Below, in pieces: positions 1-5,819 of a DNA stretch of 5,987 bases. A program made the position numbers and the translations under genes. The notes below the pieces were generated by a model. It was not told where the DNA came from, searched no databases, and saw nothing but the letters and a program-made list of their open reading frames with translations. The stretch is taken from positions 1 through 5,987 of the forward strand of contig CALFMR010000109.1 in assembly GCA_937880585.1 (NCBI GenBank), written 5' to 3'. Every line of letters starts with the position of its first letter. The first letter of the stretch is position 1. Origin of the DNA: an uncultured Acidobacteriota bacterium. Its GTDB lineage: Bacteria; Acidobacteriota; Vicinamibacteria; Vicinamibacterales; SCN-69-37.

Positions 1-568
1 GATCCCAACTCGGATCGCGCGTCGCGCGGCCCGTGGCAATCGCGTAGCGGAACACCTGCCCGGCGATTTGCTTCGTGCGGTGGGCCGTCTCATGACGCCC
101 GCGGCGTTCGATGTGTTGCAGGGCCGCGAGGAGTTCGGGCGCTTCGATCTGGGCAATCGGGCGCCGGCCGATCTGCGGGAATAGATAGCCTTCGAACAGC
201 CAGGTGATTTTCGTCACCGTGGCCGGTGCCAACTTGATTTGCTTGGCGAGCCACTCCCGCGCGACGGCCTCGAACGTGTTGGCGGCGGCCGTCTTCACCC
301 GCTGGCGTTCGGCGCGACGGACCACGGACGGATCACGGCCGTCGGCGAGCTCGGCCCGTGCGTCGGCGAGACGTTGACGAGCCTTCGCCAGCGTCACGTC
401 TTTGAGCGGGCCGAAGCTCAGCGTCTTACGCCGGCCGGCGTGCCGATAATCGAACCGCCATCCCTTCGCGCCGGAGGGGTGGACGAGCAGGTACAGGCCG
501 TCACGGTCGGCCACCTTGTAGGGTGTCGCCTTCTGTTTCAGGCCCTGGATCCGGGTGTGATTCAGCAT
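1..568 (-). CDS. P4-type tyrosine integrase, N-terminal part (C-terminus beyond the window edge)
   Basis: This is a site-specific recombinase of the P4/DUF4102 family, which integrates and excises genomic islands and prophages at tRNA genes. I translated it by hand: the frame is open from the ATG at 568 to the window edge, giving 189 residues that begin MLNHTRIQGLKQKATPYKVA. Residues 1-85 match the arm-DNA-binding domain, with the typical DGLYLLVHPSGAKGWRFDYR stretch at 24-42 and the LAKARQRLADAR helix at 60-71. Residues 99-189 match the SAM-like core-binding domain (TFEAVAREWL...). The catalytic R-H-R-Y domain would lie outside the window, so activity cannot be judged. The ATG fits the usual family N-terminus; a GTG at 694 in the same frame would add 42 unrelated residues and is less likely. 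A GGGAG at 579-583 lies 10 nt upstream, a rather long spacing. By eye this region is less GC-rich than the genes to its right. The tRNA-Gly 217 bp upstream suggests the insertion target. Confidence 0.9.
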   Translation of the reverse strand, partial: MLNHTRIQGLKQKATPYKVADRDGLYLLVHPSGAKGWRFDYRHAGRRKTLSFGPLKDVTLAKARQRLADARAELADGRDPSVVRRAERQRVKTAAANTFEAVAREWLAKQIKLAPATVTKITWLFEGYLFPQIGRRPIAQIEAPELLAALQHIERRGRHETAHRTKQIAGQVFRYAIATGRATRDPSWD

Positions 569-657
569 CTGACGGTAGCTCCCTGACGGTAGCTGTGACG
601 GTAGGTCGCCCTTCCAAGTGGTCAGAAACCGAGGTGCTACCGTCGCGTCTACCGTCG
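569..657. repeat. Cluster of direct and inverted 9-12 bp repeats upstream of the integrase
   Basis: The unit CTGACGGTAGCT occurs at 569-580 and again at 583-594, with a variant GTGACGGTAGGT at 595-606. The core in opposite orientation, CTACCGTCG, occurs at 637-645 and 649-657. Copies within each group are spaced 12-14 bp apart, about one helical turn. The first copy directly abuts the integrase start codon. Arrays of short direct repeats beside an integrase gene are typical arm-type sites for the integrase N-terminal domain, so that is my inference; a repressor or excisionase operator is the alternative. The repeats themselves are seen directly. Confidence 0.75.
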
Positions 658-681
658 TTTCGCGGCGGAAGAGGCGGGACG

Positions 682-711
682 AGTATAGACCCACTAAGAC
701 CGGTTCAACAA
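682..711 (-). promoter_or_regulatory. Possible sigma70-type promoter for the integrase
   Basis: On the minus strand a TTGTTG hexamer (706-711) is followed after 18 bp by TATACT (682-687). Transcription would begin near 675, leaving a leader of about 105 nt that contains the five repeat copies. The -10 is good and the -35 is moderate. It is the only convincing pair I saw in the 216 bp between the integrase and the tRNA. Confidence 0.4.
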
Positions 712-713
712 GG

Positions 714-727
714 AAACACCGGTGTTT
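714..727. promoter_or_regulatory. 14-bp perfect palindrome, possible operator
   Basis: AAACACCGGTGTTT is perfectly self-complementary and lies 2 bp upstream of the -35 hexamer of the possible integrase promoter. A dimeric regulator could bind here. The symmetry is seen directly; the operator role is inference. In a GC-rich genome a 14-bp palindrome with AT-rich flanks is not expected to be frequent, but chance cannot be excluded. Confidence 0.35.
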
Positions 728-750
728 TAGGCGTGTCGTGCGGTTCGGTT

Positions 751-780
751 GGATGGGTTAGGACGGGTCTGGACGGGGTA
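751..780. repeat. Three tandem 10-bp repeats next to the tRNA 3' end
   Basis: The units GGATGGGTTA, GGACGGGTCT and GGACGGGGTA follow one another without a gap, ending 4 bp before the last tRNA base. The 10-bp period equals about one DNA turn, so any bound protein would be on one face of the helix. The ACGG core resembles the TGACGGTAG units near the integrase, which hints at further recombinase contacts. Read from the minus strand the same stretch is very C-rich and G-poor. Confidence 0.5.
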
Positions 781-784
781 GGAA

Positions 785-855
785 AGCGGGCTACGGGAAT
801 CGAACCCGTCTAGCTGGCTTGGGAAGCCAGAGCATTACCACTATGCTAAGCCCGC
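785..855 (-). tRNA. tRNA-Gly (anticodon CCC)
   Basis: The minus strand folds into a full cloverleaf. The acceptor stem is GCGGGCT paired with AGCCCGC, and the D arm is GCAT/ATGC with the conserved GG in its loop. The anticodon stem is CTGGC/GCCAG around the loop TTCCCAA, so the anticodon is CCC and reads GGG codons. The variable loop is CTAG, and the T stem ACGGG/CCCGT encloses the canonical TTCGATT loop. All stems pair perfectly. The discriminator is U, as usual for bacterial tRNA-Gly, and the 3' CCA is not encoded. The gene appears functional even though an integrase gene follows its 3' end, as expected when an element restores the tRNA end on insertion. Confidence 0.96.
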
Positions 856-864
856 ACCGAACGC

Positions 865-870
865 ATCATA
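865..870 (-). promoter_or_regulatory. Possible -10 element for tRNA-Gly
   Basis: TATGAT on the minus strand lies 9 bp upstream of the mature tRNA 5' end, which would place the start of transcription within a few bases of it. No recognisable -35 hexamer is found 16-18 bp further upstream, so this is a weak call. Confidence 0.35.
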
Positions 871-909
871 TCAGGCCGGGCGTCGCACGACGCATGGCCG
901 CCGGTCCGT

Positions 910-2268
910 TCACGCGCGGATGATCGCCAGCACTTCGTCGCGCTTGGCTTCCATCATCTCGCGCGTCGTGGCCTCGAGATTCAAGCGCAGGATCGGCTCG
1001 GTGTTCGACTCGCGCACGTTGAAGTGCCAGTCCGGGTACTCGACCGAGAAGCCGTCGAGGAAGTACGTGTGGCCGTCGCGATACCGTTCGGACAGTTCCT
1101 TGACGCGCGCGCTCGCCTTGGCCATGTCGCTCATTGGCGTGTTGATCTCGCCCGAGATGAAGTAGCGCTCGCGGAACGGCTCGAGGAGCGCGTGCAGCGT
1201 GCGGTCCTTCTTCGACATGAGCTCGAGGATGAGGAGCGCCGGGATGAACCCGTTGTCGGCGTAGTAGAAGTCGCGGAAATAGTAGTGGCCCGTGACTTCG
1301 CCGGCGAAGAGCGCGTGTTCCTCACGCATCCGGCGCTTGATGAACGCGTGCCCGACGCGGTTCATGAGCGCCGTGCCGCCGTGCGCCTCGACCGTGTCCT
1401 TGACGGCTCGGCTCGCGCGCAGGTCGTAGATGATTTTCTGTCCGGCCGTCTTGCGGAGCGCGGCTTCGGCAAGCAGCGCCGTGATGAAGTCGCCCGCGAC
1501 GAACGCGCCCGTGCCGTCGATGAAGAAACAGCGATCCGCGTCGCCATCCCACGCAATCCCGACGTCCGCCTTCTCGGCGATGACCCGTTCGACGATGTCG
1601 CGGCGGTTCTCCTCGAGCAGCGGATTGGCTTCGTGATTCGGAAACGTCCCGTCGATCTCGAAGCACAGCTTCGTCGTCCGGCAGGGAAGCCGAGCGAAGA
1701 GCTTCGGCGCGACGAGTCCGGCCATGCCGCCGCCCGCATCGAGGACGACATTGAACGGCTTGATCGCGGACGTGTCGACGAACCCGAGCACGCGCTCGAC
1801 GTACGCGTCGAGGATGGACGACGTCTCGAGTCCGCCGGGCGGCCGCGTCGGCTCCGGGATGCGGCCGGAGGTGACCATGTCGCGAATCTCGCCGATCCCC
1901 GCGTCGCCCGACAGCGGCAGCGCGTCCTTGCGCACCATCTTGATGCCGTTGTAGCGGCCGGGGTTGTGCGACGCCGTGATCTGCGCGCCGCCGTCGAGTC
2001 GATCGCGCGCGACGCCGAAGTAGAGCATGTCGGTCGCACACATGCCGTAGTCGACGACCGTCGCGCCCTGGGCGCGCGCGCCTTCGATGAACGCCGCCGC
2101 CAGCGCCGGCGATGACGTCCGCATGTCGCGCGAGACCGCGATGCGCTGGGCGTTCAGGTAGGCGACATACGCGCGGCCGATCGCACGCGCGCCGTCTTCG
2201 GTGATCTCGTCCGGGTAGAGGCCGCGGATGTCGTAGGCCTTGAAGATGCCGGGGGGAATGGCGCTCAT
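910..2268 (-). CDS. Phosphomannomutase / phosphoglucomutase
   Basis: This cytosolic enzyme of the alpha-D-phosphohexomutase family (ManB/AlgC type) interconverts hexose 6-phosphate and hexose 1-phosphate. All four signature loops are present in its 452 residues, a normal length. The catalytic phosphoserine loop TASHNP is at 98-103 (Ser100), the Mg-binding loop DGDADR at 241-246, the sugar-binding loop GEVTGH at 323-328 (GEMSGH in Pseudomonas AlgC), and the phosphate-binding loop RESNTEP at 419-425. The N-terminal FKAYDIRG (9-16) is typical of the PMM/PGM subgroup rather than GlmM. The ATG is preceded by GGAG with 5 nt spacing. It follows the nucleotidyltransferase by 25 bp on the same strand, so mannose-1-phosphate is the likely product, to be consumed by that neighbour. 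Mannose versus glucose preference cannot be read from the sequence. Confidence 0.93.
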   Translation of the reverse strand: MSAIPPGIFKAYDIRGLYPDEITEDGARAIGRAYVAYLNAQRIAVSRDMRTSSPALAAAFIEGARAQGATVVDYGMCATDMLYFGVARDRLDGGAQITASHNPGRYNGIKMVRKDALPLSGDAGIGEIRDMVTSGRIPEPTRPPGGLETSSILDAYVERVLGFVDTSAIKPFNVVLDAGGGMAGLVAPKLFARLPCRTTKLCFEIDGTFPNHEANPLLEENRRDIVERVIAEKADVGIAWDGDADRCFFIDGTGAFVAGDFITALLAEAALRKTAGQKIIYDLRASRAVKDTVEAHGGTALMNRVGHAFIKRRMREEHALFAGEVTGHYYFRDFYYADNGFIPALLILELMSKKDRTLHALLEPFRERYFISGEINTPMSDMAKASARVKELSERYRDGHTYFLDGFSVEYPDWHFNVRESNTEPILRLNLEATTREMMEAKRDEVLAIIRA

Positions 2269-2293
2269 GTGATCTCCGTCGGTCGGGCCCGCG

Positions 2294-3352
2294 TCAAGCT
2301 CGCGAATACTCTGTCACGATCGAGCCGTCGCCGAACACGCGATCGACGCCAACCTCGACCGCCGCGTCGAAGCGGCAGTCGTGGCCCGCGAGGCTCGCAC
2401 CAATCCGGGCGTCGGCGCCGACCGTGGTGCCGGGCCAGAGGATGGCCCCGGCGATCGCGGCCCGTTCGCCGATTCGGCAGCCCGCGCCGACGACGCTGTA
2501 GGCTCCGATGCGTGCGCCGGCCGCGACGCGCGCGCCCGCGCCGATGAAGCACGGCGCCTCGACCGCGGCCGTTGGGTCGATTGTCGCGTCGGCCGCGATG
2601 ACCGACTGACCGGCGCGGCCCGCGAAGGGTGCCGCGACGAAGCGTCCGTCCATGATGTCGGCGTGCGCCTGGCGGTACTTGGCCGGCGTGCCGATGTCGA
2701 TCCAGTACCCGTCCGAGACGTGCGCGATGAACGGCTCGCGGTCCGCGATGAGCGACGGAAAATAGCCGCGCTCGATCGAAAAAACCGTGTCGGCTGGAAT
2801 GCGATCGAGCGTCTCTGGCTCGAGCACGTAGATGCCGGCGTTGATCGTGTTGCAGCGAATGGCGTCGGGCGAGGGCTTCTCGACGAACGCGCGGACGCGA
2901 CCGTCGGGCTCGGTCTCGACCAGGCCGTAGGCTGCGGGATTTTCGACCGGCGTAAGCACGATCGTCGCGCGCGCGCGTCGCTCGCGGTGCAGGCGCAGAA
3001 GCGCCGCGAGGTCGACTGACGTGAACACGTCGCCGTTGAAGACGAGGATCGGCTCGCCACGTGTATCGCCGGCGGCGAACTTGATCGCGCCGCCCGTCCC
3101 GAGCGGCCGCGGCTCGACGACGTACCGCAGCCGGACGCCGGAGGCCGAGCCGTCGCCGAAGACGGCCTCGATGCGCTCGGGCTGGTAGTTCAGGCTGAGC
3201 ACGACCTCGTCGACCTCGGGCAGTGCGCGCAGCCGATCGATCTGATATTGCAGGAACGGCCGATCGAAGATCGGCACCACGGGTTTGGGCGTCTGGAGCG
3301 TCAGCGGGCGGAGGCGCGTGCCCTGACCGCCGGCGAGCAGAATGGCCTTCAT
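2294..3352 (-). CDS. NDP-sugar pyrophosphorylase with beta-helix domain, probably mannose-1-phosphate guanylyltransferase
   Basis: The protein has 352 residues. Residues 1-235 form a nucleotidyltransferase domain with the signature LAGGQGTRLRPLT at 6-18, the PKP at 22-24, the LGTGGAI loop at 84-90, FNGDVF with the metal-binding Asp at 105-110, EKP at 158-160, NAGIYVLEP at 171-179 and the YWIDIGTPAKY block at 216-226. Residues 250-345 show hexapeptide repeats (IGAGARVAAGARIGAYSVVG and similar), a left-handed beta-helix. This two-domain layout is that of GDP-mannose pyrophosphorylases of the eukaryote/archaea-like class and of some glucose-1-phosphate nucleotidyltransferases. The phosphomannomutase downstream favours the GDP-mannose reading. 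The bases before the ATG lack a clear Shine-Dalgarno sequence. It is divergent from pgsA across 53 bp. Substrate assignment is inference; the fold and reaction class are secure. Confidence 0.85.
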   Translation of the reverse strand: MKAILLAGGQGTRLRPLTLQTPKPVVPIFDRPFLQYQIDRLRALPEVDEVVLSLNYQPERIEAVFGDGSASGVRLRYVVEPRPLGTGGAIKFAAGDTRGEPILVFNGDVFTSVDLAALLRLHRERRARATIVLTPVENPAAYGLVETEPDGRVRAFVEKPSPDAIRCNTINAGIYVLEPETLDRIPADTVFSIERGYFPSLIADREPFIAHVSDGYWIDIGTPAKYRQAHADIMDGRFVAAPFAGRAGQSVIAADATIDPTAAVEAPCFIGAGARVAAGARIGAYSVVGAGCRIGERAAIAGAILWPGTTVGADARIGASLAGHDCRFDAAVEVGVDRVFGDGSIVTEYSRA

Positions 3353-3393
3353 GTCAACCAGACATGCTATCGCGGGGTTTCGCCATAAGATAG

Positions 3394-3417
3394 GGGCAGG
3401 TTTCCGTGAACCTGCCC
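3394..3417 (+). promoter_or_regulatory. Perfect hairpin enclosing the pgsA start codon
   Basis: GGGCAGGTT (3394-3402) pairs perfectly with AACCTGCCC (3409-3417), leaving the loop TCCGTG whose last three bases are the GTG start codon of pgsA. The 5' arm contains the AGG of the likely ribosome binding site. If formed in the mRNA, the stem would mask that site. The pairing is seen directly; a regulatory role is inference, since the 3' arm also encodes the conserved residues NLP. Confidence 0.5.
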
Positions 3418-4047
3418 AACGCGCTCACGCTCGGAAGGATTTTCCTCGTCCCGCTGCTGGTCGTCGTGCTTCTCACGTCGCAATTCGACGGGCGCACGCT
3501 GCTCGGCGTCAGCAACGAGATGCTCGGCGCGACGATCTTCGCGGTCGCCTCGCTGACCGACTGGCTGGACGGCTACATCGCGCGTCGGCGCGGGCAAGTG
3601 ACCGGACTCGGGCAATGGATGGATCCGCTGGCCGACAAGCTGCTCGTGACGGCGGCGCTCATCTCGCTCGTCCAGCTCGGGCTCGCGCCAGCCTGGATGG
3701 TGGCGGTGATCCTCGGCCGCGAACTGTCGGTCACCGTGCTCCGCAGCGTCGTCCATGCGCGCGGCCAGAGTCTGCCGGCGTCATCGCTCGGGAAAGTGAA
3801 GATGGCGGCACAGATTGCCGCCGTGCTGCTGCTGCTTGGACCGCGGCAGGTGCCGGAACTCCCCGTGCTGGGCTACGCGGCGTTGTGGGTCGCGACGATC
3901 ATGGCGCTCGTCTCCGCCGTGGACTACTCGCGGCGGTTCAACGCGTTGTCGGGCGGCCGCGCGGCCGTGCCCGCGCCGCATCCGTCGCCCCGCACGCCCG
4001 CGGCAGACGCCGAGGACGTGCGCCCCGGCAGCCGGCTCAGTGCTTGA
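3406..4047 (+). CDS. pgsA: CDP-diacylglycerol--glycerol-3-phosphate 3-phosphatidyltransferase
   Basis: This inner-membrane enzyme makes phosphatidylglycerophosphate from CDP-diacylglycerol and glycerol-3-phosphate, the committed step to phosphatidylglycerol and cardiolipin. The 213-residue protein carries the complete CDP-alcohol phosphotransferase motif at 52-77: Asp52, Asp55-Gly56, Ala59-Arg60, Gly69, Asp73 and Asp77 with family spacing. The N-terminus MNLPNALTLGRI is typical of PgsA, and several hydrophobic segments (about 12-24, 79-92, 95-104, 133-145 and 155-172) fit a polytopic membrane protein. The GTG start is chosen because it yields exactly this N-terminus; CAGG or AGGGG lies upstream. 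The last 30 residues are a Pro/Ala-rich, hydrophilic tail beyond the usual core. Its stop overlaps the convergent bamD end by 11 bp. The weak hexamer TAAGAT at 3386-3391 could be a -10. Confidence 0.93.
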   Translation: MNLPNALTLGRIFLVPLLVVVLLTSQFDGRTLLGVSNEMLGATIFAVASLTDWLDGYIARRRGQVTGLGQWMDPLADKLLVTAALISLVQLGLAPAWMVAVILGRELSVTVLRSVVHARGQSLPASSLGKVKMAAQIAAVLLLLGPRQVPELPVLGYAALWVATIMALVSAVDYSRRFNALSGGRAAVPAPHPSPRTPAADAEDVRPGSRLSA

Positions 4048-4834
4048 GCTCGGCGAGCCGGGCTTTCGCTTTCTCCAGGTACTCGCTCACCGCGAACTCT
4101 TCGACAATCCGGTCGTAGTACGGGATCGCCTCCGCGGTCTGCTTGCTGAGGTAGTACGACTCCGCGAGGTAGTAGTACACCTCGTCGCGGTGCGTGTACA
4201 TCGGATCGGTCTCGACGATGCCCTTGAAGCGCGGGATCGCGCCCGGATAGAACTTCGCGCGGAAGTACTGGAGGCCGATGCGGAACTCGGATTCCGACAG
4301 GCGGTCCTTGGCCTCGCGCTGGAGCTTGAGCACCTCGGGCAGGAGCTGGCTCGTCGGGTAGTTCTTCACGAAAGTGTCGAGCTCGCGCAGGGCGTCGTGC
4401 GTCGCCGTCTGGTCGCGCTGCGGCGCCAGCATCTGGCGAACTTGCGCGAGGGCCAGCTTGTACTGCGCGTAGTCGGCGCGTGCGTTGAGCGGGAAGAACG
4501 TCAGGAACTCGCGGAATTCGTTGGCCGCGAGAATGTCGGAGTCGACGCGGTTCTCGCCGAGGTACGAGTCCCCGATGCCGAGCTTGGCGTCCTGCCGATA
4601 CGGACTCTGCGGGAACGTGTCGACCAGCCGCCGGAAGTACTCACGCGCGTCGAGCCAGTGATGCGCCGTGAGGGACTCGGTGCCCCGGTCGAAGAGGAAC
4701 TTGTCGGCGTTCTGCTCGCCTGGGGCGGGCAGGCGCAGTTGCTTCGAGGCGCACGCGGCCAGTGCCGCGAGGAGGCCCAAGGTGAAGCCGAGACGAGCCA
4801 GCGATCGGATGGAAGAGGCGCAGCGAAGAGTCAT
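4037..4834 (-). CDS. bamD: BamD-like outer-membrane assembly lipoprotein
   Basis: BamD is the essential lipoprotein of the BAM complex, which inserts beta-barrel proteins into the outer membrane; it sits on the periplasmic face of that membrane. From the ATG at 4834 the product has 265 residues (E. coli BamD about 245). It opens with a basic n-region, a hydrophobic stretch and a lipobox LAAC with Cys28 as the lipidation site. The rest is helical TPR-like repeats, with characteristic blocks such as YREYFRRLVDTFP-type (AREYFRRLVDTFPQSPYRQDA), EFREFLTFFPLNARADYAQY, and the C-terminal AIPYYDRIVEEFAVSEYLEKA. The open frame extends to an ATG at 4924, but that would put 30 unrelated residues ahead of the signal peptide and overlap the epimerase gene, so I reject it. 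No clear ribosome binding site precedes 4834. The gene follows the epimerase by 31 bp. A generic TPR lipoprotein is the main alternative. Confidence 0.85.
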   Translation of the reverse strand: MTLRCASSIRSLARLGFTLGLLAALAACASKQLRLPAPGEQNADKFLFDRGTESLTAHHWLDAREYFRRLVDTFPQSPYRQDAKLGIGDSYLGENRVDSDILAANEFREFLTFFPLNARADYAQYKLALAQVRQMLAPQRDQTATHDALRELDTFVKNYPTSQLLPEVLKLQREAKDRLSESEFRIGLQYFRAKFYPGAIPRFKGIVETDPMYTHRDEVYYYLAESYYLSKQTAEAIPYYDRIVEEFAVSEYLEKAKARLAELKH

Positions 4835-4865
4835 CGCACGTGGGTATCGGTCAGCAATCAGCGAA

Positions 4866-5819
4866 TCAGCGGGCAGCGTGGCCGACGAGGGGCCGGAGCC
4901 AGTCGCACTCGGCGGCGAGGCCATCCTCGAGCGAGTGCGCGGGGTGGAACCCCAGTTCAGCGCGGGCGAGCGACGTGTCGGCGAACGTATCCCGCATGTC
5001 GCCCTTTTCGGCCGGTTGACGGCGGATGTCGAGCCGCCGGCCGGTGATCCGGCCGATACTCTGGAGCACTTCGTTGACGGTCACGCGGCTGCCGCCACCG
5101 ATGTTATAGACGCCGCCGGGCCGTCCGCGGTCGCCCGCCGCCATTGTCGCGGAGACGATGTCGTCGACGTAGGTGAAATCGCGCGTCTGCTCGCCGTCAC
5201 CGAAGAGCGTGATTGGCTGGTCGGTGAGCGCCGCGCGGATGAACCGGTGGAACGCCATGTCCGGCCGCTGGCGCGGCCCGTACACCGTGAAATAGCGCAG
5301 CGACACGGTCGGCACGCCGAAGTTCGCCTGATAGAGCACGCACAGGTGCTCGGCGGCGAGCTTCGTCACCCCGTACGGGGAGACGGGCTGGATGAAGGCG
5401 TCCTCGCGCATCGGAATCGCCGCACGATCGCCGTACACCGACGAACTGGATGCGTAGACGAAACGCGTGAGCGAACGGCCGACCGACGCTTCGAGCAGCC
5501 GTTGCGTGGCGTCGACGTTGTTCGTGAGATAGGTCTGGAACTGGCTGCCCCAACTGCCGCGCACGCCCGCCTGGCCCGCGAGATGAAACACGTGCGTCGC
5601 GTCCGCCAGCAGATCGTGCAGCGGCGCGTCCTGGATCGTGGTCTCGAGGAACCGGTACGCGGGATGAGCGCGGAGCGGCGCGAGGTTGCGCTCCTTGATG
5701 TCGCGCGCGTAGTAGTCGGTGAACGAGTCGATCCCGACGACCGACGCGCCGCGCGCGACGAGCGCGGCCCCGAGCGTCGAGCCGATGAACCCGGCCGCGC
5801 CGGTCACCACTGCCTTCAT
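4866..5819 (-). CDS. NAD-dependent UDP-sugar 4-epimerase (extended SDR family)
   Basis: This is a cytosolic sugar-nucleotide epimerase of 317 residues. The Rossmann motif TGAAGFIGS is at 6-14 and an acidic Asp31 ends beta-2, as expected for NAD. The catalytic triad is visible: Ser125 in ASSSSVYG (123-130), Tyr149 and Lys153 in SPYGVTK (147-153). The block RYFTVYGPRQRPDM at 175-188 and GDMRDTFADTSLA at 273-285 resemble UDP-glucuronate 4-epimerases more than classical GalE, so UDP-glucuronate or UDP-N-acetylhexosamine is as likely a substrate as UDP-glucose. The start is firm: GGAGG (5827-5831) lies 7 nt before the ATG. The start overlaps the stop of the upstream thioesterase as ATGA, which implies co-transcription and probably translational coupling. 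It likely feeds surface polysaccharide synthesis. Confidence 0.9.
   Translation of the reverse strand: MKAVVTGAAGFIGSTLGAALVARGASVVGIDSFTDYYARDIKERNLAPLRAHPAYRFLETTIQDAPLHDLLADATHVFHLAGQAGVRGSWGSQFQTYLTNNVDATQRLLEASVGRSLTRFVYASSSSVYGDRAAIPMREDAFIQPVSPYGVTKLAAEHLCVLYQANFGVPTVSLRYFTVYGPRQRPDMAFHRFIRAALTDQPITLFGDGEQTRDFTYVDDIVSATMAAGDRGRPGGVYNIGGGSRVTVNEVLQSIGRITGRRLDIRRQPAEKGDMRDTFADTSLARAELGFHPAHSLEDGLAAECDWLRPLVGHAAR

Noticed and set aside
694..694. GTG at 692-694 (minus strand) as an upstream integrase start
   Set aside because: It would add 42 residues unlike the family N-terminus, pass through the repeats, and lie inside the best promoter candidate.
239..813. Plus-strand open frames over the integrase N-terminus and the tRNA
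   Set aside because: The first is the reverse of the integrase coding sequence. The second runs through the repeats and into the tRNA gene, so neither is credible.
880..893. GCGTCG/CGACGC inverted repeat after the phosphomannomutase stop, as an intrinsic terminator
   Set aside because: The stem is only 5 bp with a 4-base loop and no T-run follows on the minus strand, so it does not meet the usual pattern.
1024..2115. 363-residue open frame on the plus strand, antisense to the phosphomannomutase
   Set aside because: It is rich in Arg, Val, Asp and Glu with no recognisable domain, and it lies opposite a gene with every family motif. Long antisense frames are expected in GC-rich coding DNA.
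3367..3756. Minus-strand open frame of 129 residues within pgsA
   Set aside because: It is highly charged and repetitive in Glu, Arg and His, antisense to the PgsA active-site region, with no family resemblance.
4856..4871. Tandem AATCAGCG repeat over the epimerase stop codon
   Set aside because: Two 8-bp copies are too short to distinguish from chance. They only create a second in-frame TGA 15 nt downstream of the first.
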